From Butyrivibrio sp. LC3010 (lineage in GTDB: Bacteria > Bacillota > Clostridia > Lachnospirales > Lachnospiraceae): a stretch of 64,000 nucleotides of DNA. Shown here one piece after another: positions 1-9,343 of the stretch (position 1 is the stretch's first letter; each line of letters begins with the position of its first letter). A model generated the notes under the pieces. That model did not search any database. It was not told the DNA's origin and saw only the letters and a program-made list of their open reading frames with translations. The translations under genes and the position numbers were made by a program. The stretch spans positions 42,342 to 106,341 of the forward strand of contig NZ_AUJU01000022.1 of the NCBI RefSeq assembly GCF_000424385.1. The letters are read 5' to 3'.

Positions 1-719
1 TTTTCCGAGACCTCAGGCGAGTTGGCGTTTCTTAAGATAAGCTCATTAGAGCCAAGTATTGAATCCAGAGGAGTTCTGATTTCATGACTGACGCTTGAAA
101 AAAAGCGCGTCTTTGACTGCCCCAGCTCTTCTATCTCCTGCTTTTGCTTTTCTATAAGCCTGTTCTCCGATTTATATATCTGTGTCTGGAAAAGAATCAT
201 AACTGTCATCAGGACACTAACAATTACCACACTTGAGAAGGAATCAAAATGCGCTGCTTCAACAGTATGTTCTGCCACGTATTGCGGAAAATGGAATGCA
301 ATATAATACGCGAGAGCTGTTGTAATCACACCAACTCCAAGTAGTACATATTTCCGCTTACCCTCTACAGTCATACCTACATAGGCGAATCCAAACACGA
401 ACCATACAGGGGAGCCTCCGTAAATTCCTCCACCGAAGATAAATGCTGCAGGCAGAATAAAAAGAATCAGTACAGCTGCGATTATGGTTGCTCCGGTCTG
501 AACCTTACGCTTCTTTATAGTGAGTGTTACAATTATGGAAAATACAAGTAAAAAAGCGGCAATAATAATAGTATTAACTATGTCATCCTGAACGATTATC
601 CCAATGAATATCAGCAGAAACATAGCCAGAAGTCCGATTGCAGGAATGACAGAAAAGATTCTTTCCTGCAACGTTTTATTGCGGTCATTAGCCACATTAA
701 ACAAGCGATTGATGATCAT
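1..719 (-). CDS. Sensor histidine kinase, N-terminal part (runs off the window)
   Basis: The visible 239 codons start at an ATG at 717-719 that overlaps the stop of the upstream kinase gene as ATGA, which suggests translational coupling. The product begins MIINRLFNVANDRNK. It has about six hydrophobic segments (residues about 25-160), a short coiled linker (KQKQEIEEL) and then the start of a HisKA domain with the phosphoacceptor motif SVSHEIRTPLDS. The catalytic ATPase domain and anything after it lie beyond position 1. By family it is a membrane-bound kinase. The signal is unknown, and it probably acts with the hybrid kinase it is coupled to. Confidence 0.85.
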   Translation of the reverse strand, partial: MIINRLFNVANDRNKTLQERIFSVIPAIGLLAMFLLIFIGIIVQDDIVNTIIIAAFLLVFSIIVTLTIKKRKVQTGATIIAAVLILFILPAAFIFGGGIYGGSPVWFVFGFAYVGMTVEGKRKYVLLGVGVITTALAYYIAFHFPQYVAEHTVEAAHFDSFSSVVIVSVLMTVMILFQTQIYKSENRLIEKQKQEIEELGQSKTRFFSSVSHEIRTPLDSILGSNELILRNANSPEVSE

Positions 720-3187
720 GATGCATTACCTCCGTAAACGCGCATAATGTCAGCTCTGACATCACCTATCTGCCGTTTTAGAGCATCGTGGTTTGCAATT
801 ATGAAAGCTTCCCATTTAACATCTGCTGCCTTTTCAACCTCGGCAGCTTTTCTTGAAAGGTCATATGCCCCTATGATTCTGCTGGAGAGTTTTAGAGCTT
901 CAAGCTTTATCCTGTAATTCTCCCAATCTCTCTCATCATAAAGCTTTTGAAGCTCTTCAATTATAGAGTCTGCTTCTCTGTCAAATTCATGAAGCATCTC
1001 CTCGTAGAACTCATCACTTCCTCTGCAGATCCTCGTACCCTCAACTGCATTTAAAACCGCATAATTTCCTCTTCTGTTTGTGGAAGCATCGGATATATCA
1101 TCATCTTTGACAACATCCATGGTCACATATTCCCACATGGTTGAAGGCAGAAGCTTTTTAAGAACTCTCTCAAGCTCAGATATCTCAATGGGCTTTGCCA
1201 AAAACTCATCAAAGCCCTCCTTCATAAACATCTCCCTTACACCACTGACAGCATTTGCCGTAAATGCAATAATGGAAGTATGGTCATCAGGCCCTGCATT
1301 ATGCCTTATCATCTTCATTGCTTCCACACCGTCCACATCCGGCATCATATGATCCATGAAAATAACATCAAACTTTTTCTTTTCACAAAGATTGACAGCT
1401 TCCATTCCACTGCGGGCAAGCTCAGCATCCATTCCGTAACCGGCAAGGATACCCTTGGCAACAAGAAGATTCATCTCTTCATCATCAACAACCAGGGCAC
1501 TTACATTATTGAATACAAGCTTCTTTCCACTGGTTTCGGGATCAAACTCCCATACAGCCATCTTTCTGTTTACAGAATTCACTATAGAATGGCTAAATAC
1601 CGGTTTTCTGATAAAGGATACCTTACTGCCATTAGGAATTCTGAACATACCGGACACTGATGCAATAACCGATATATCCGGCTTTATATTTTCATAGTAA
1701 TCCCGATTTTCTGTATATTCTTCCTCAGCGATTATTATGTGAGTGATCTGATTTTTAGAGCACAGACTCTTAAGTTCCTCAAACTCAGAGACCTTATGAA
1801 TAGGCACAGAAAGCCCCTTTAGAATATTGAGTATCATCGTATTGTAATACTCTCTAATTGCGGGGCTTTTATACTTATCATTTCTTATATAACATGCAAT
1901 TTCCAGCTTTTCAGGGTGATCAACCATAACGCTGGGAGTTTCATCCTCAACCTTTTGAGGTATTGTGACCGTAATCTTGGTTCCCTTTTTTACTTCGCTC
2001 TCAATCCTGATAAAGCCGCCCATCTTCTTTACAAAACCGAAGACTATGGACAGTCCAAGCCCTATACCTTCAGCTCTTCTGCTTCGTCCGGAATCTATCT
2101 GGTACATTCCCTCAACTACTCTTTTTCTCTCATCTTCCGTCATACCGATACCGGTGTCAGTTACTTCTATGCACAGATTGACACCATAATCCTTCTTACG
2201 GGTAAAAATGCGCAGATTGACACAGCCGTTTTCACCCGTGAATTTAACCGCATTTACCATGAGATGTCTCATGATTCTCTTAATCCTTGCGGCATCTCCC
2301 ACAAGCCTCGCCGGGATATTGGCATCCATATCGATGACTATCTCAGGAGTTCCCTGCCTTACCATCCTGAACTCCGTGGCAATATCATTAACTACAGATG
2401 ATATGCGGTAGTCCTCCTCTGAAAGCACAAGGGAACCTGTATCTATTTCCGTATAGTCCAGAATATCCTCAATTCTACTGAATAACCTTCTACCAGCCCC
2501 CTGTATTGCATTAAGATCAGCTTTCTTTTTCTCCTCGCGCTCATCATTTAATAAAAGCCCTGATAGTCCTGTAACAACATTGATGGGCGTGCGGAGCTCA
2601 TGGGAAATATTAGCCATGAAATCCTCGGATTTGCGCTTCATTTCACTCATTTCATCCTCAAGTTCATCCGCCATCCTTTTGGACACAGAGAACATTTCAC
2701 AGATATACCCCGCCACCCTGTCAGCCAGGATCACCGCAAGAATATCCAGAAAAAGGATTGGAATGGACAGCTGTTTAAAGCTCTCCACCTTGGAAAACAT
2801 CAGAATTACGTGATAAAGAATCAGAATCACATATCCCATCAGGAATATGCGAAGAGCAGCTTTTTCCTCAGTAAGAGAAAACAGCATCATGGCAAGCACT
2901 ATAATAAGTGTAGCATTATACAATTGTTCAATATGGGATCCATAAAAGAATATGGCCAGAACGACAAAACCGGCATAGACAAAAATCCGGAACCTGAATA
3001 CAAACTGTCCGGAAACATAAATACTCCAGGAGATGACAACTCCGACAAAAATTATCGGAATTGTCCAAAACTCCCATGAACTGGTAACAGATACAATTGC
3101 AAGACCCAGAGAAAAAACCGTATAACAGACGAGTATTACAATCTGAATACTCTTACGTATTTCCTCATTTCGCTTGCCTCTATCCAT
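716..3187 (-). CDS. Hybrid histidine kinase with receiver and degenerate Hpt domain
   Basis: An 823-residue membrane kinase. About six transmembrane segments fill residues 12-165. HisKA follows with His196 in NISHELRTPIN, then HATPase (VNAVKFTGENG near 311, DTGIGM near 344, GIGLGLS near 374). A linker leads to a receiver domain with acidic VDDEE near 567-571 and phosphoacceptor Asp612 in FMDHMMPDVDG. The last 110 residues match an Hpt domain, but Glu763 stands where the phosphoacceptor His should be. It lies 9 nt after the DUF6142-like gene and overlaps the next kinase by 4 nt, so pyrE, the small membrane gene and two kinases look like one operon. The signal is unknown. Confidence 0.9.
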   Translation of the reverse strand: MDRGKRNEEIRKSIQIVILVCYTVFSLGLAIVSVTSSWEFWTIPIIFVGVVISWSIYVSGQFVFRFRIFVYAGFVVLAIFFYGSHIEQLYNATLIIVLAMMLFSLTEEKAALRIFLMGYVILILYHVILMFSKVESFKQLSIPILFLDILAVILADRVAGYICEMFSVSKRMADELEDEMSEMKRKSEDFMANISHELRTPINVVTGLSGLLLNDEREEKKKADLNAIQGAGRRLFSRIEDILDYTEIDTGSLVLSEEDYRISSVVNDIATEFRMVRQGTPEIVIDMDANIPARLVGDAARIKRIMRHLMVNAVKFTGENGCVNLRIFTRKKDYGVNLCIEVTDTGIGMTEDERKRVVEGMYQIDSGRSRRAEGIGLGLSIVFGFVKKMGGFIRIESEVKKGTKITVTIPQKVEDETPSVMVDHPEKLEIACYIRNDKYKSPAIREYYNTMILNILKGLSVPIHKVSEFEELKSLCSKNQITHIIIAEEEYTENRDYYENIKPDISVIASVSGMFRIPNGSKVSFIRKPVFSHSIVNSVNRKMAVWEFDPETSGKKLVFNNVSALVVDDEEMNLLVAKGILAGYGMDAELARSGMEAVNLCEKKKFDVIFMDHMMPDVDGVEAMKMIRHNAGPDDHTSIIAFTANAVSGVREMFMKEGFDEFLAKPIEISELERVLKKLLPSTMWEYVTMDVVKDDDISDASTNRRGNYAVLNAVEGTRICRGSDEFYEEMLHEFDREADSIIEELQKLYDERDWENYRIKLEALKLSSRIIGAYDLSRKAAEVEKAADVKWEAFIIANHDALKRQIGDVRADIMRVYGGNAS

Positions 3188-3196
3188 AACTGCACC

Positions 3197-3562
3197 TCAC
3201 ATAAAGGAAAAGTACAACAACAACCCTACCCAAATTATTGAAATAACATTGAGTATTATCCCCACGTTCGGAAAAAGTTTGAATATGTCCCTTTCCATCC
3301 TGGCTAGTATACCAAGAACAAGTCCTGTGATTGAATACAGCAGGCAAAACATAACCGCCACCGCGTATTTTGCTTCTGCCTGTCCGCCATTTCTATAGCT
3401 TAAGTAAACAGCATAGATAATTGTTGCTACAGAAATCACTCCAAGGGCCGAAGAAAGAACTCCCTTTTCAGGATGCTTCTTATCAGTAAACACGTATCTC
3501 CCACGGCTCCTGACAGGAAGCTTAATATTGAATTTTTTCCTCTTTTTTCTCTCCTCCATCAT
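3197..3562 (-). CDS. Small three-helix membrane protein, DUF6142-like
   Basis: A 121-residue protein with a basic N-terminus (EERKKRKKFNIKLP) and three hydrophobic segments at about residues 37-55, 65-88 and 98-119. It resembles the DUF6142 family often found near pyrE in Lachnospiraceae, but I make that assignment from memory of the family. No catalytic motif is visible. It starts 9 nt after the pyrE stop and ends 9 nt before the hybrid kinase start, so it is almost certainly co-transcribed with both. Two adjacent ATG codons are possible starts and the ribosome site is weak. Function unknown. Confidence 0.7.
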   Translation of the reverse strand: MMEERKKRKKFNIKLPVRSRGRYVFTDKKHPEKGVLSSALGVISVATIIYAVYLSYRNGGQAEAKYAVAVMFCLLYSITGLVLGILARMERDIFKLFPNVGIILNVISIIWVGLLLYFSFM

Positions 3563-3571
3563 AGAACCTGA

Positions 3572-4264
3572 TTAGTTTGCAGACAGATTGCCTGCGCCGT
3601 ACTCCTTGTAATACTCATCTATTGCTTTCTTGATGTTCTTATCTATAACAACATCACCATCGAAAGACTTTCCATAGAGGTGTTCAACAACCTCCTGCAT
3701 TGTTACAATGGCACCTGTCTCAAAGCCATAGCGCTCTCTGATCTCATCAAGGGCGCTCATATCAGTCTCAAGGCCCTTCTCCTGTCTGTTAAGTGAAACC
3801 ATGAGACCAACTATATCAGCATCAGCCTGTTCTCTGATGATCGGCACTGTCTCTTCGATTGACTTTCCGGAGGTTGTAACATCCTCAATGATCATAACTC
3901 TGTCGCCGTCTCTAAGCTTTGTTCCAAGAAGGATACCCTTGTCGCCGTGATCCTTGATCTCTTTTCTGTTGGAGCAGTAACGGATCTCTCTTCCGTAAAG
4001 TTCGCTGATGGCGATTGTTGTTGCAACTGTAAGCGGTATTCCCTTGTATGCAGGTCCGAAAAGTACATCGAACTCAAGACCGAATCTGTCATGAATTGCT
4101 CTTGCATAGTACTCACCGAGCTTCTTTAACTGAGCACCTGTAACATATGCTCCCGCATTCATGAAAAACGGTGACTTTCTTCCACTCTTAAGTGTAAACT
4201 CCCCAAACTTAAGGACATTGCTGTCCACCATAAACTCAATAAACTCTTCCTTATATCTTTCCAT
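3572..4264 (-). CDS. pyrE: Orotate phosphoribosyltransferase
   Basis: It converts orotate and PRPP to orotidine 5-phosphate, the fifth step of UMP synthesis, in the cytosol. The PRPP-binding loop is clear as IIEDVTTSGKSI, and the N-terminal substrate region FTLKSGRKSPFFMNAGAY is typical. I start it at MERYKEEF (230 residues) because AGAGGAG lies upstream of that ATG. The longer open frame adds 23 residues (MCGFASKRS...) without family support. The gene sits downstream of pyrF on the same strand with a gap of about 207 nt. It appears to lead an operon with a DUF6142-like gene and hybrid kinases, which is unusual company. Confidence 0.95.
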   Translation of the reverse strand: MERYKEEFIEFMVDSNVLKFGEFTLKSGRKSPFFMNAGAYVTGAQLKKLGEYYARAIHDRFGLEFDVLFGPAYKGIPLTVATTIAISELYGREIRYCSNRKEIKDHGDKGILLGTKLRDGDRVMIIEDVTTSGKSIEETVPIIREQADADIVGLMVSLNRQEKGLETDMSALDEIRERYGFETGAIVTMQEVVEHLYGKSFDGDVVIDKNIKKAIDEYYKEYGAGNLSAN

Positions 4265-4471
4265 TTTTGGACATACTCCTCTAAAACTATATTTATTATC
4301 CGGTTTACTCCGCTTTGATGCAAAACCACACACTCCGGGCTTGCATTCGCGGAGAACACCAGACTAATTCACTGTACTGTTATCAGAATTGTATCATAAT
4401 AAAAAGCTTGTAAACTATTAATTAAGTATTAAAAATGACTTAACCAAGCGGTTTGTCGTGTAAAAATATTT

Positions 4472-5392
4472 TTATTTTAAAGCAGAAGCTATATCTTCCT
4501 TCATATCAAGAACCGCTTTTCTTGCAGCCTCTCCAAGAAGTTCCTGTGAAGGATCTCCATACTTTTCATTCTTCCATGCAGCTATGATTCCGCGGGATGA
4601 ATTAACAATTGCTCCAAGTCCGTCCTTATCAAAGAAGTGAACAAGGTCTTTTCCTTTTCCGCCCTGAGCGCCATAGCCGGGAACCAGTATAAATGCATGA
4701 GGCATAATATCGCGAAGTACCTTACCCATCTCCGGATATGTAGCTCCCACAACTGCACCGACGTTACTGTAAGAACCATCCATAGATTCTGCACCCCAGG
4801 TCTCAACAAGACTTCCTACTGTCTCATAGAGAGGCTTGCCGTCAGCTACCTTATCCTGAAGCTCACCGCTGCTGGGATTTGAAGTCTTTACAAGTACGAA
4901 AATACCCTTGTCAAATTCATTACATACATTTATGAAAGGCTTTACTCCATCTGATCCCAAATAAGGATTAACGGTAGCAAAATCAGCATCGAACCCTTTT
5001 ATAAGTGTATCGCCTACCTTAGATGCTCCAAGGTGCGCGATAGCGTAGGATTCAGAGGTTGAACCTATATCGCCTCTTTTTACATCAGCAATGACAAGGA
5101 GCCCCTTTTCATGGCAGTAATCAATGGTCTTCTTATAAGCTTCAAGTCCGGGAAGTCCGAACTGCTCATACATGGCAACCTGCGGCTTAACGGCAGGAAC
5201 GAGATCGTATATATTATCAACTATCTCTTTATTAAACAAAAAGAAGCTCTCGGCAACTGCTTCCTGAGACGGTCCGAACTCAGAAAACGCTTTGTCAAGA
5301 ATTCTCTTTGGGATGAAATCCGTCTTCGGATCCAGGCCTACAACAATAGGTGCTTCGGTCTTTTTAATACCATCAATCAACTTTTTAATCAT
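4472..5392 (-). CDS. pyrF: Orotidine 5-phosphate decarboxylase
   Basis: It decarboxylates OMP to UMP. The 306-residue length and the N-terminus APIVVGLDPKTDFIPKRI fit the longer OMPDC type found in Clostridia and actinobacteria. The catalytic Asp-Lys-Asp signature is present in LLVIADVKRGDIGST, and the phosphate-binding part is near VPGYGAQGGKGKD and NSSRGII. The start is supported by AGAGGAGAA about 6 nt upstream of the ATG. It precedes pyrE on the same strand, so the last two steps of UMP synthesis are encoded together. I see no PyrR-type attenuator. Confidence 0.95.
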   Translation of the reverse strand: MIKKLIDGIKKTEAPIVVGLDPKTDFIPKRILDKAFSEFGPSQEAVAESFFLFNKEIVDNIYDLVPAVKPQVAMYEQFGLPGLEAYKKTIDYCHEKGLLVIADVKRGDIGSTSESYAIAHLGASKVGDTLIKGFDADFATVNPYLGSDGVKPFINVCNEFDKGIFVLVKTSNPSSGELQDKVADGKPLYETVGSLVETWGAESMDGSYSNVGAVVGATYPEMGKVLRDIMPHAFILVPGYGAQGGKGKDLVHFFDKDGLGAIVNSSRGIIAAWKNEKYGDPSQELLGEAARKAVLDMKEDIASALK

Positions 5393-5512
5393 GGGAATTC
5401 TCCTCTATAAACTGTATTTATTCCACGATAGTATACATGATTTTTTCACATTAGTTAACCCCTCATTCAACAGGATTATCTGCGAATAAGGGGCGGTTAT
5501 AATTCTGATATT

Positions 5513-6289
5513 TTATTTGTTTGAACCAAAGAAAAAATCATCGATGCTTCCAAGGAGTTTAGCCTTGGGCATGGTCTTCAAAAGATACTTCTCAGGCTTT
5601 AGCGCTGCTACTGAAACCACACTCTCCTTGTCACTCTTGGATGTAAGGAACATTACAGGCAACTGTTTTATCTTAGGATCATTTCTGATTTCATTTAGTA
5701 CATGAGGACCATCCATCTGAGGCATCATGTAATCCAGAAGAACCAGGTCAACTTCATTACTTTGAAGGAAATTCAAAGCTATCTTACCTGTGCTTGCCAT
5801 GTAAACTCTATATTTAACTGAGAGCCAGGTCTTTATCATCCTGAGCATCGTACCGTCATCATCAACCACGAGAATTTTCTTTTTCTGATCTTCTCCAAGT
5901 GCATTACTCATTACAACAGTGTCGAGCTGATCAGCCAGCTCCTTCACATCAAGTGGTCTTAAGAATGTCTCTGTGACCTTGATCTTTGAGATGAATCTGG
6001 CTGCACACTCCAGCTCATCGGTATTCCCCACCTCATATAGAAAAAAGCGTTCCTTATCAATTGCTTCATCCAGATATTTAAAGGTTTCGATATCATCCAT
6101 CTCCGGATTTTTGGCGTCAATATCACCAAGATATAAAACAAATAACTCAGGTTTGTTCTCGAGTGCCATGATGTCGTCCTTAATAAAACCACATCTTACA
6201 ACCTCGTATCCGTCATTCTGTAGTCCCTTGGCTATGGCATTTACCATGAAGCTTTTTTGTGAACCTATCAGCAAAACTCTTTTATCCAT
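5513..6289 (-). CDS. Response regulator with degenerate and intact receiver domains
   Basis: A 258-residue protein with no DNA-binding or enzymatic output. The first 125 residues look like a receiver fold (RVLLIGSQKSFMVNAIAKGL) lacking the acidic pocket. The second half is a full receiver: VVDDDGTM near 141, phosphoacceptor Asp186 in LLDYMMPQMDG, a switch region near MFLTSKSD and a Lys near ALKPEKYLLK. It starts 21 nt after the 1004-residue hybrid kinase. It is therefore the last gene of a four-gene signalling operon and the likely phosphoryl acceptor from that kinase's Hpt domain. Confidence 0.88.
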   Translation of the reverse strand: MDKRVLLIGSQKSFMVNAIAKGLQNDGYEVVRCGFIKDDIMALENKPELFVLYLGDIDAKNPEMDDIETFKYLDEAIDKERFFLYEVGNTDELECAARFISKIKVTETFLRPLDVKELADQLDTVVMSNALGEDQKKKILVVDDDGTMLRMIKTWLSVKYRVYMASTGKIALNFLQSNEVDLVLLDYMMPQMDGPHVLNEIRNDPKIKQLPVMFLTSKSDKESVVSVAALKPEKYLLKTMPKAKLLGSIDDFFFGSNK

Positions 6290-6310
6290 ATGATTCTTCC
6301 CTTCTTTATG

Positions 6311-9300
6311 TTAAAGAATCTTTAACAGACCATCTCTATCTACAGCTGCCAGTAGCCTCTTAATTTCTTTATACGTATCTTTAAAATCATCCGGCATTCT
6401 GTAGTCATCCATCATGGATACAACATCATCCGCGCTGTCGAAATAGTTACCTTCAACAAATTCTCTAAGACTTTTAAGCGCTCCACTAAGCTCTTCCGGT
6501 TCTATCAAAGGTTTACCAAGTTCATCTTCAGCCTCACTGTTTGCAGCTTCTATCAGTGGGCTTAAGAATTCAGCATATTCTTTGTAGTTGTGCAAAAGTT
6601 CAGGTGTTCTTCTCTCAATCTCATCAAGATCACCCTTGTTACCGCATTGTTCGAGGTATGCAGCAAGATTGGATAATTCTGTTGCACCTATAACTCTCGC
6701 GGAGCTCTTTAAACCGTGAACATAGGTAGTATAGTTTTCGATATCCTTAAAGTGCCAGGCATCTTCTATCGATTTGGCATTAGCTTCTATCGCCAGTGCA
6801 AAATTGGTTGCAACCTGTTTTAGTGCAGCAGGTCCTCCACAGTTTTTGGAGCCTGTTTCGTAATCTATACCACTTATATTGGTCATGACGCTTATAGCTT
6901 CAAGATCATCTGCTCCTATCTCATCTACCGTTGAGCTAAGTTCGAAGCCTTCGTCCTCAGGTTTTATTATAAGGTCTCTGGGCAACGTCTTTAATATTAC
7001 ATCTTCTAGCCGTGCTGAATCAACAGGTTTTGGAAGATATCCTGAAAAACCTTCCTTAAAGTACATTTCTCTTGCGCCGCTTATTACGTTAGCAGTGAGC
7101 GCAAATACCGGAACATCCTTATTCAGGTTCTCATCCAGCTCTTTCATTGCACGGAAAGTTTCTATTCCATCCATCCTTGGCATCCTGTGATCCATGAAGA
7201 TAATATCATACTTGTTATCACAAACTTTTTCCAGTGCTTCAAAGCCACTTTCTGCAACATCCACCTGAATCTGTGTCTGCTTCAGAAGTCCCTGGATAAC
7301 AGTGAGATTCGCCAGAGTATCGTCAACTACCAGGATTCTGGCATCGGGAGCATGGAAGCTCTCATGATAAGTATCCTGTCCCATGAGTGTCTCTTCATAG
7401 GTCGCAGCAAAATCACCGATAGGACTCCAGTTTAAGACCTTCTGCTTTATTGAAAATGAAAACTCACTGCCTTTTCCATACTCACTGCTGACAAGAAGCC
7501 TTGAATCCATAAGGGCAAGGAGCTGTTTTACTATATTCATTCCAAGGCCGGTGCCTTCAATTGTTCTGTTTCTGCTCTCCTCAATCCTTTCAAAGGGTGA
7601 AAAAAGCTTATCCATATCTTCTTTGCGGATTCCGATACCGGTATCCTTAATGTTGAATCTTAGGGATATATTATCCTTATCTATAACCTTATGATCTATG
7701 GTAATTGTTACACTGCCTTCATTCGTATACTTTATAGCATTCGTTATGACGTTCATAGCGCACTGCTTTATACGTATCTCATCGCCCATTAGTATGCACG
7801 GAATGTCTGTAGAAATATTGGTCTTAAGTTCAAGCCCTTTTCCCTGCATTCTCATATGTGCTGTGTTTATCAGGTCATTAACTAGTGAACTGAGATCATA
7901 TTCAACAGGTATTATCTCGGTTTTTCCTGCCTCAATTCTGGAGAAATCAAGAACATCATTAACAAGTCCAAGCAGCAGCTTTCCAGAGCTGTTAACGTTG
8001 GAGGCATACTTTAATATCTCAGGATCTTTACTTTCCCTGAGGATCATTTCATTAAAACCAAGCATGGCATTTATTGGCGTTCTAATCTCGTGAGACATGC
8101 TTGACAGGAAGTTGTTTTTAGCCTCATTTGCCATCTGCTGGGTTCGCAGCTCATCTGCAAGAGACCGCTGGGCCTGGATCATCTTAATATAGTTAACCAT
8201 GGTCTCCGCAGTTTTCATAGAATTTGCATACATATATTCAATCTCATCATCCGTATGGATATCGAGATTACGGAGTTTTTCAAGACATTCATCAAGCCCT
8301 GTAACTCCTCCGTCATAGAATGCCTGCACAGCATCCGCCAGCGACATGATAGGCCGCGCTATCCTGTACTGGGCTATCTGATTGGCAATTACACTAAGGG
8401 GTATAATTACCACCAGAATAAGCAGTATTAGTTTTATATCAAAAATAAGTGTCTCATTGTTCAGTCCGAAATTAATATAGCTTGGTGCTCTTGCAGCCTC
8501 TATCTCACTGACCTGCTTCTCAAGAGCTATAATGTTAGTCATCTTGGACCAGTCAATTGAAGAAGTCACCTTTTCTACAGCCCGATTGACTTCCTCAGAA
8601 ATGGAGCCCTTCATGTTGGGAATAAGTGTATTAGCAAAAATTGCAGCGGTAAGTCCAAGTGCAACTGCCTGTATAGAGATGATAAGAGAAACTGTAAGAC
8701 TTAGCTTTGATTTTCTTATATCCGCCATTTTCATGGTGAGTTCATCCACATCATCTCTGTAATATACGCCACTGAATATCAGCGATTTTACCTTATTGGG
8801 CGACTGTTTAAGTATTATATAAGCTATCGCTACTGAAACGAATGCCTCCGGAAGTTCATTAAGAAAATAGAATATTGATCTTGAGGGAGCAAATTCAGCA
8901 AATCCTCTTCCTGCAAGGATTCCAAGGCAACCTCCCCACAAGCTTCCATAAAACAACATATAAAAGAGCATAACAAAGAAAGCTTTTCTCTTTTTACCAA
9001 ACATTCCGCTCATGGAAAAATAGTGCGTAATGGCTACCCCTACAATATAAATACCGGTAACAAATGCCAGCTCTTTATTAACAGATGTTTTTGCTGCAAA
9101 AAGAATAAAGCAGGAAAGTATTGCAGGTATAACACCTTCAAATGCAGAAAGCACAATAAGAGGTGAAAACTTGAACAGGTAGACAGAGGTGTACTGCCAA
9201 AAGTCCAGATTTTCAACACTATCCATATGCAGGCTGTTTTTAATTGTTAATATAGTTGTTATTGAGAAAAGGATTCCCAAAACAGCATATCTTAGGTAAA

Positions 9301-9325
9301 ACTGTAAATCATGTTTATGATACAT
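6311..9325 (-). CDS. Hybrid histidine kinase with receiver and Hpt domains
   Basis: A 1004-residue membrane phosphorelay protein. Residues 10-180 hold about six transmembrane helices. A further helix near 208-232 and one near 295-318 bracket an extracytoplasmic loop, followed by a HAMP-like linker. HisKA has His412 in SSMSHEIRTPINA, and HATPase motifs occur near 529, 561 (DTGIGI) and 591 (GTGLGMN). The receiver has VVDDT near 666 and Asp712 in FMDHRMPRMDG. The Hpt domain carries the expected His870 in YVHGLKSSARVIG, unlike its paralogue at 716-3187. It lies 18 nt after the GGDEF-EAL gene and 21 nt before the response regulator. Confidence 0.92.
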   Translation of the reverse strand: MYHKHDLQFYLRYAVLGILFSITTILTIKNSLHMDSVENLDFWQYTSVYLFKFSPLIVLSAFEGVIPAILSCFILFAAKTSVNKELAFVTGIYIVGVAITHYFSMSGMFGKKRKAFFVMLFYMLFYGSLWGGCLGILAGRGFAEFAPSRSIFYFLNELPEAFVSVAIAYIILKQSPNKVKSLIFSGVYYRDDVDELTMKMADIRKSKLSLTVSLIISIQAVALGLTAAIFANTLIPNMKGSISEEVNRAVEKVTSSIDWSKMTNIIALEKQVSEIEAARAPSYINFGLNNETLIFDIKLILLILVVIIPLSVIANQIAQYRIARPIMSLADAVQAFYDGGVTGLDECLEKLRNLDIHTDDEIEYMYANSMKTAETMVNYIKMIQAQRSLADELRTQQMANEAKNNFLSSMSHEIRTPINAMLGFNEMILRESKDPEILKYASNVNSSGKLLLGLVNDVLDFSRIEAGKTEIIPVEYDLSSLVNDLINTAHMRMQGKGLELKTNISTDIPCILMGDEIRIKQCAMNVITNAIKYTNEGSVTITIDHKVIDKDNISLRFNIKDTGIGIRKEDMDKLFSPFERIEESRNRTIEGTGLGMNIVKQLLALMDSRLLVSSEYGKGSEFSFSIKQKVLNWSPIGDFAATYEETLMGQDTYHESFHAPDARILVVDDTLANLTVIQGLLKQTQIQVDVAESGFEALEKVCDNKYDIIFMDHRMPRMDGIETFRAMKELDENLNKDVPVFALTANVISGAREMYFKEGFSGYLPKPVDSARLEDVILKTLPRDLIIKPEDEGFELSSTVDEIGADDLEAISVMTNISGIDYETGSKNCGGPAALKQVATNFALAIEANAKSIEDAWHFKDIENYTTYVHGLKSSARVIGATELSNLAAYLEQCGNKGDLDEIERRTPELLHNYKEYAEFLSPLIEAANSEAEDELGKPLIEPEELSGALKSLREFVEGNYFDSADDVVSMMDDYRMPDDFKDTYKEIKRLLAAVDRDGLLKIL

Positions 9326-9343
9326 GGCAGTTTCCTCATCTAA

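Noticed and set aside
5393..5512. A PyrR attenuator or pyrimidine leader before pyrF
   Set aside because: The region holds a weak CCCCT/AGGGG hairpin without a terminator and antiterminator pair or a PyrR-binding loop.
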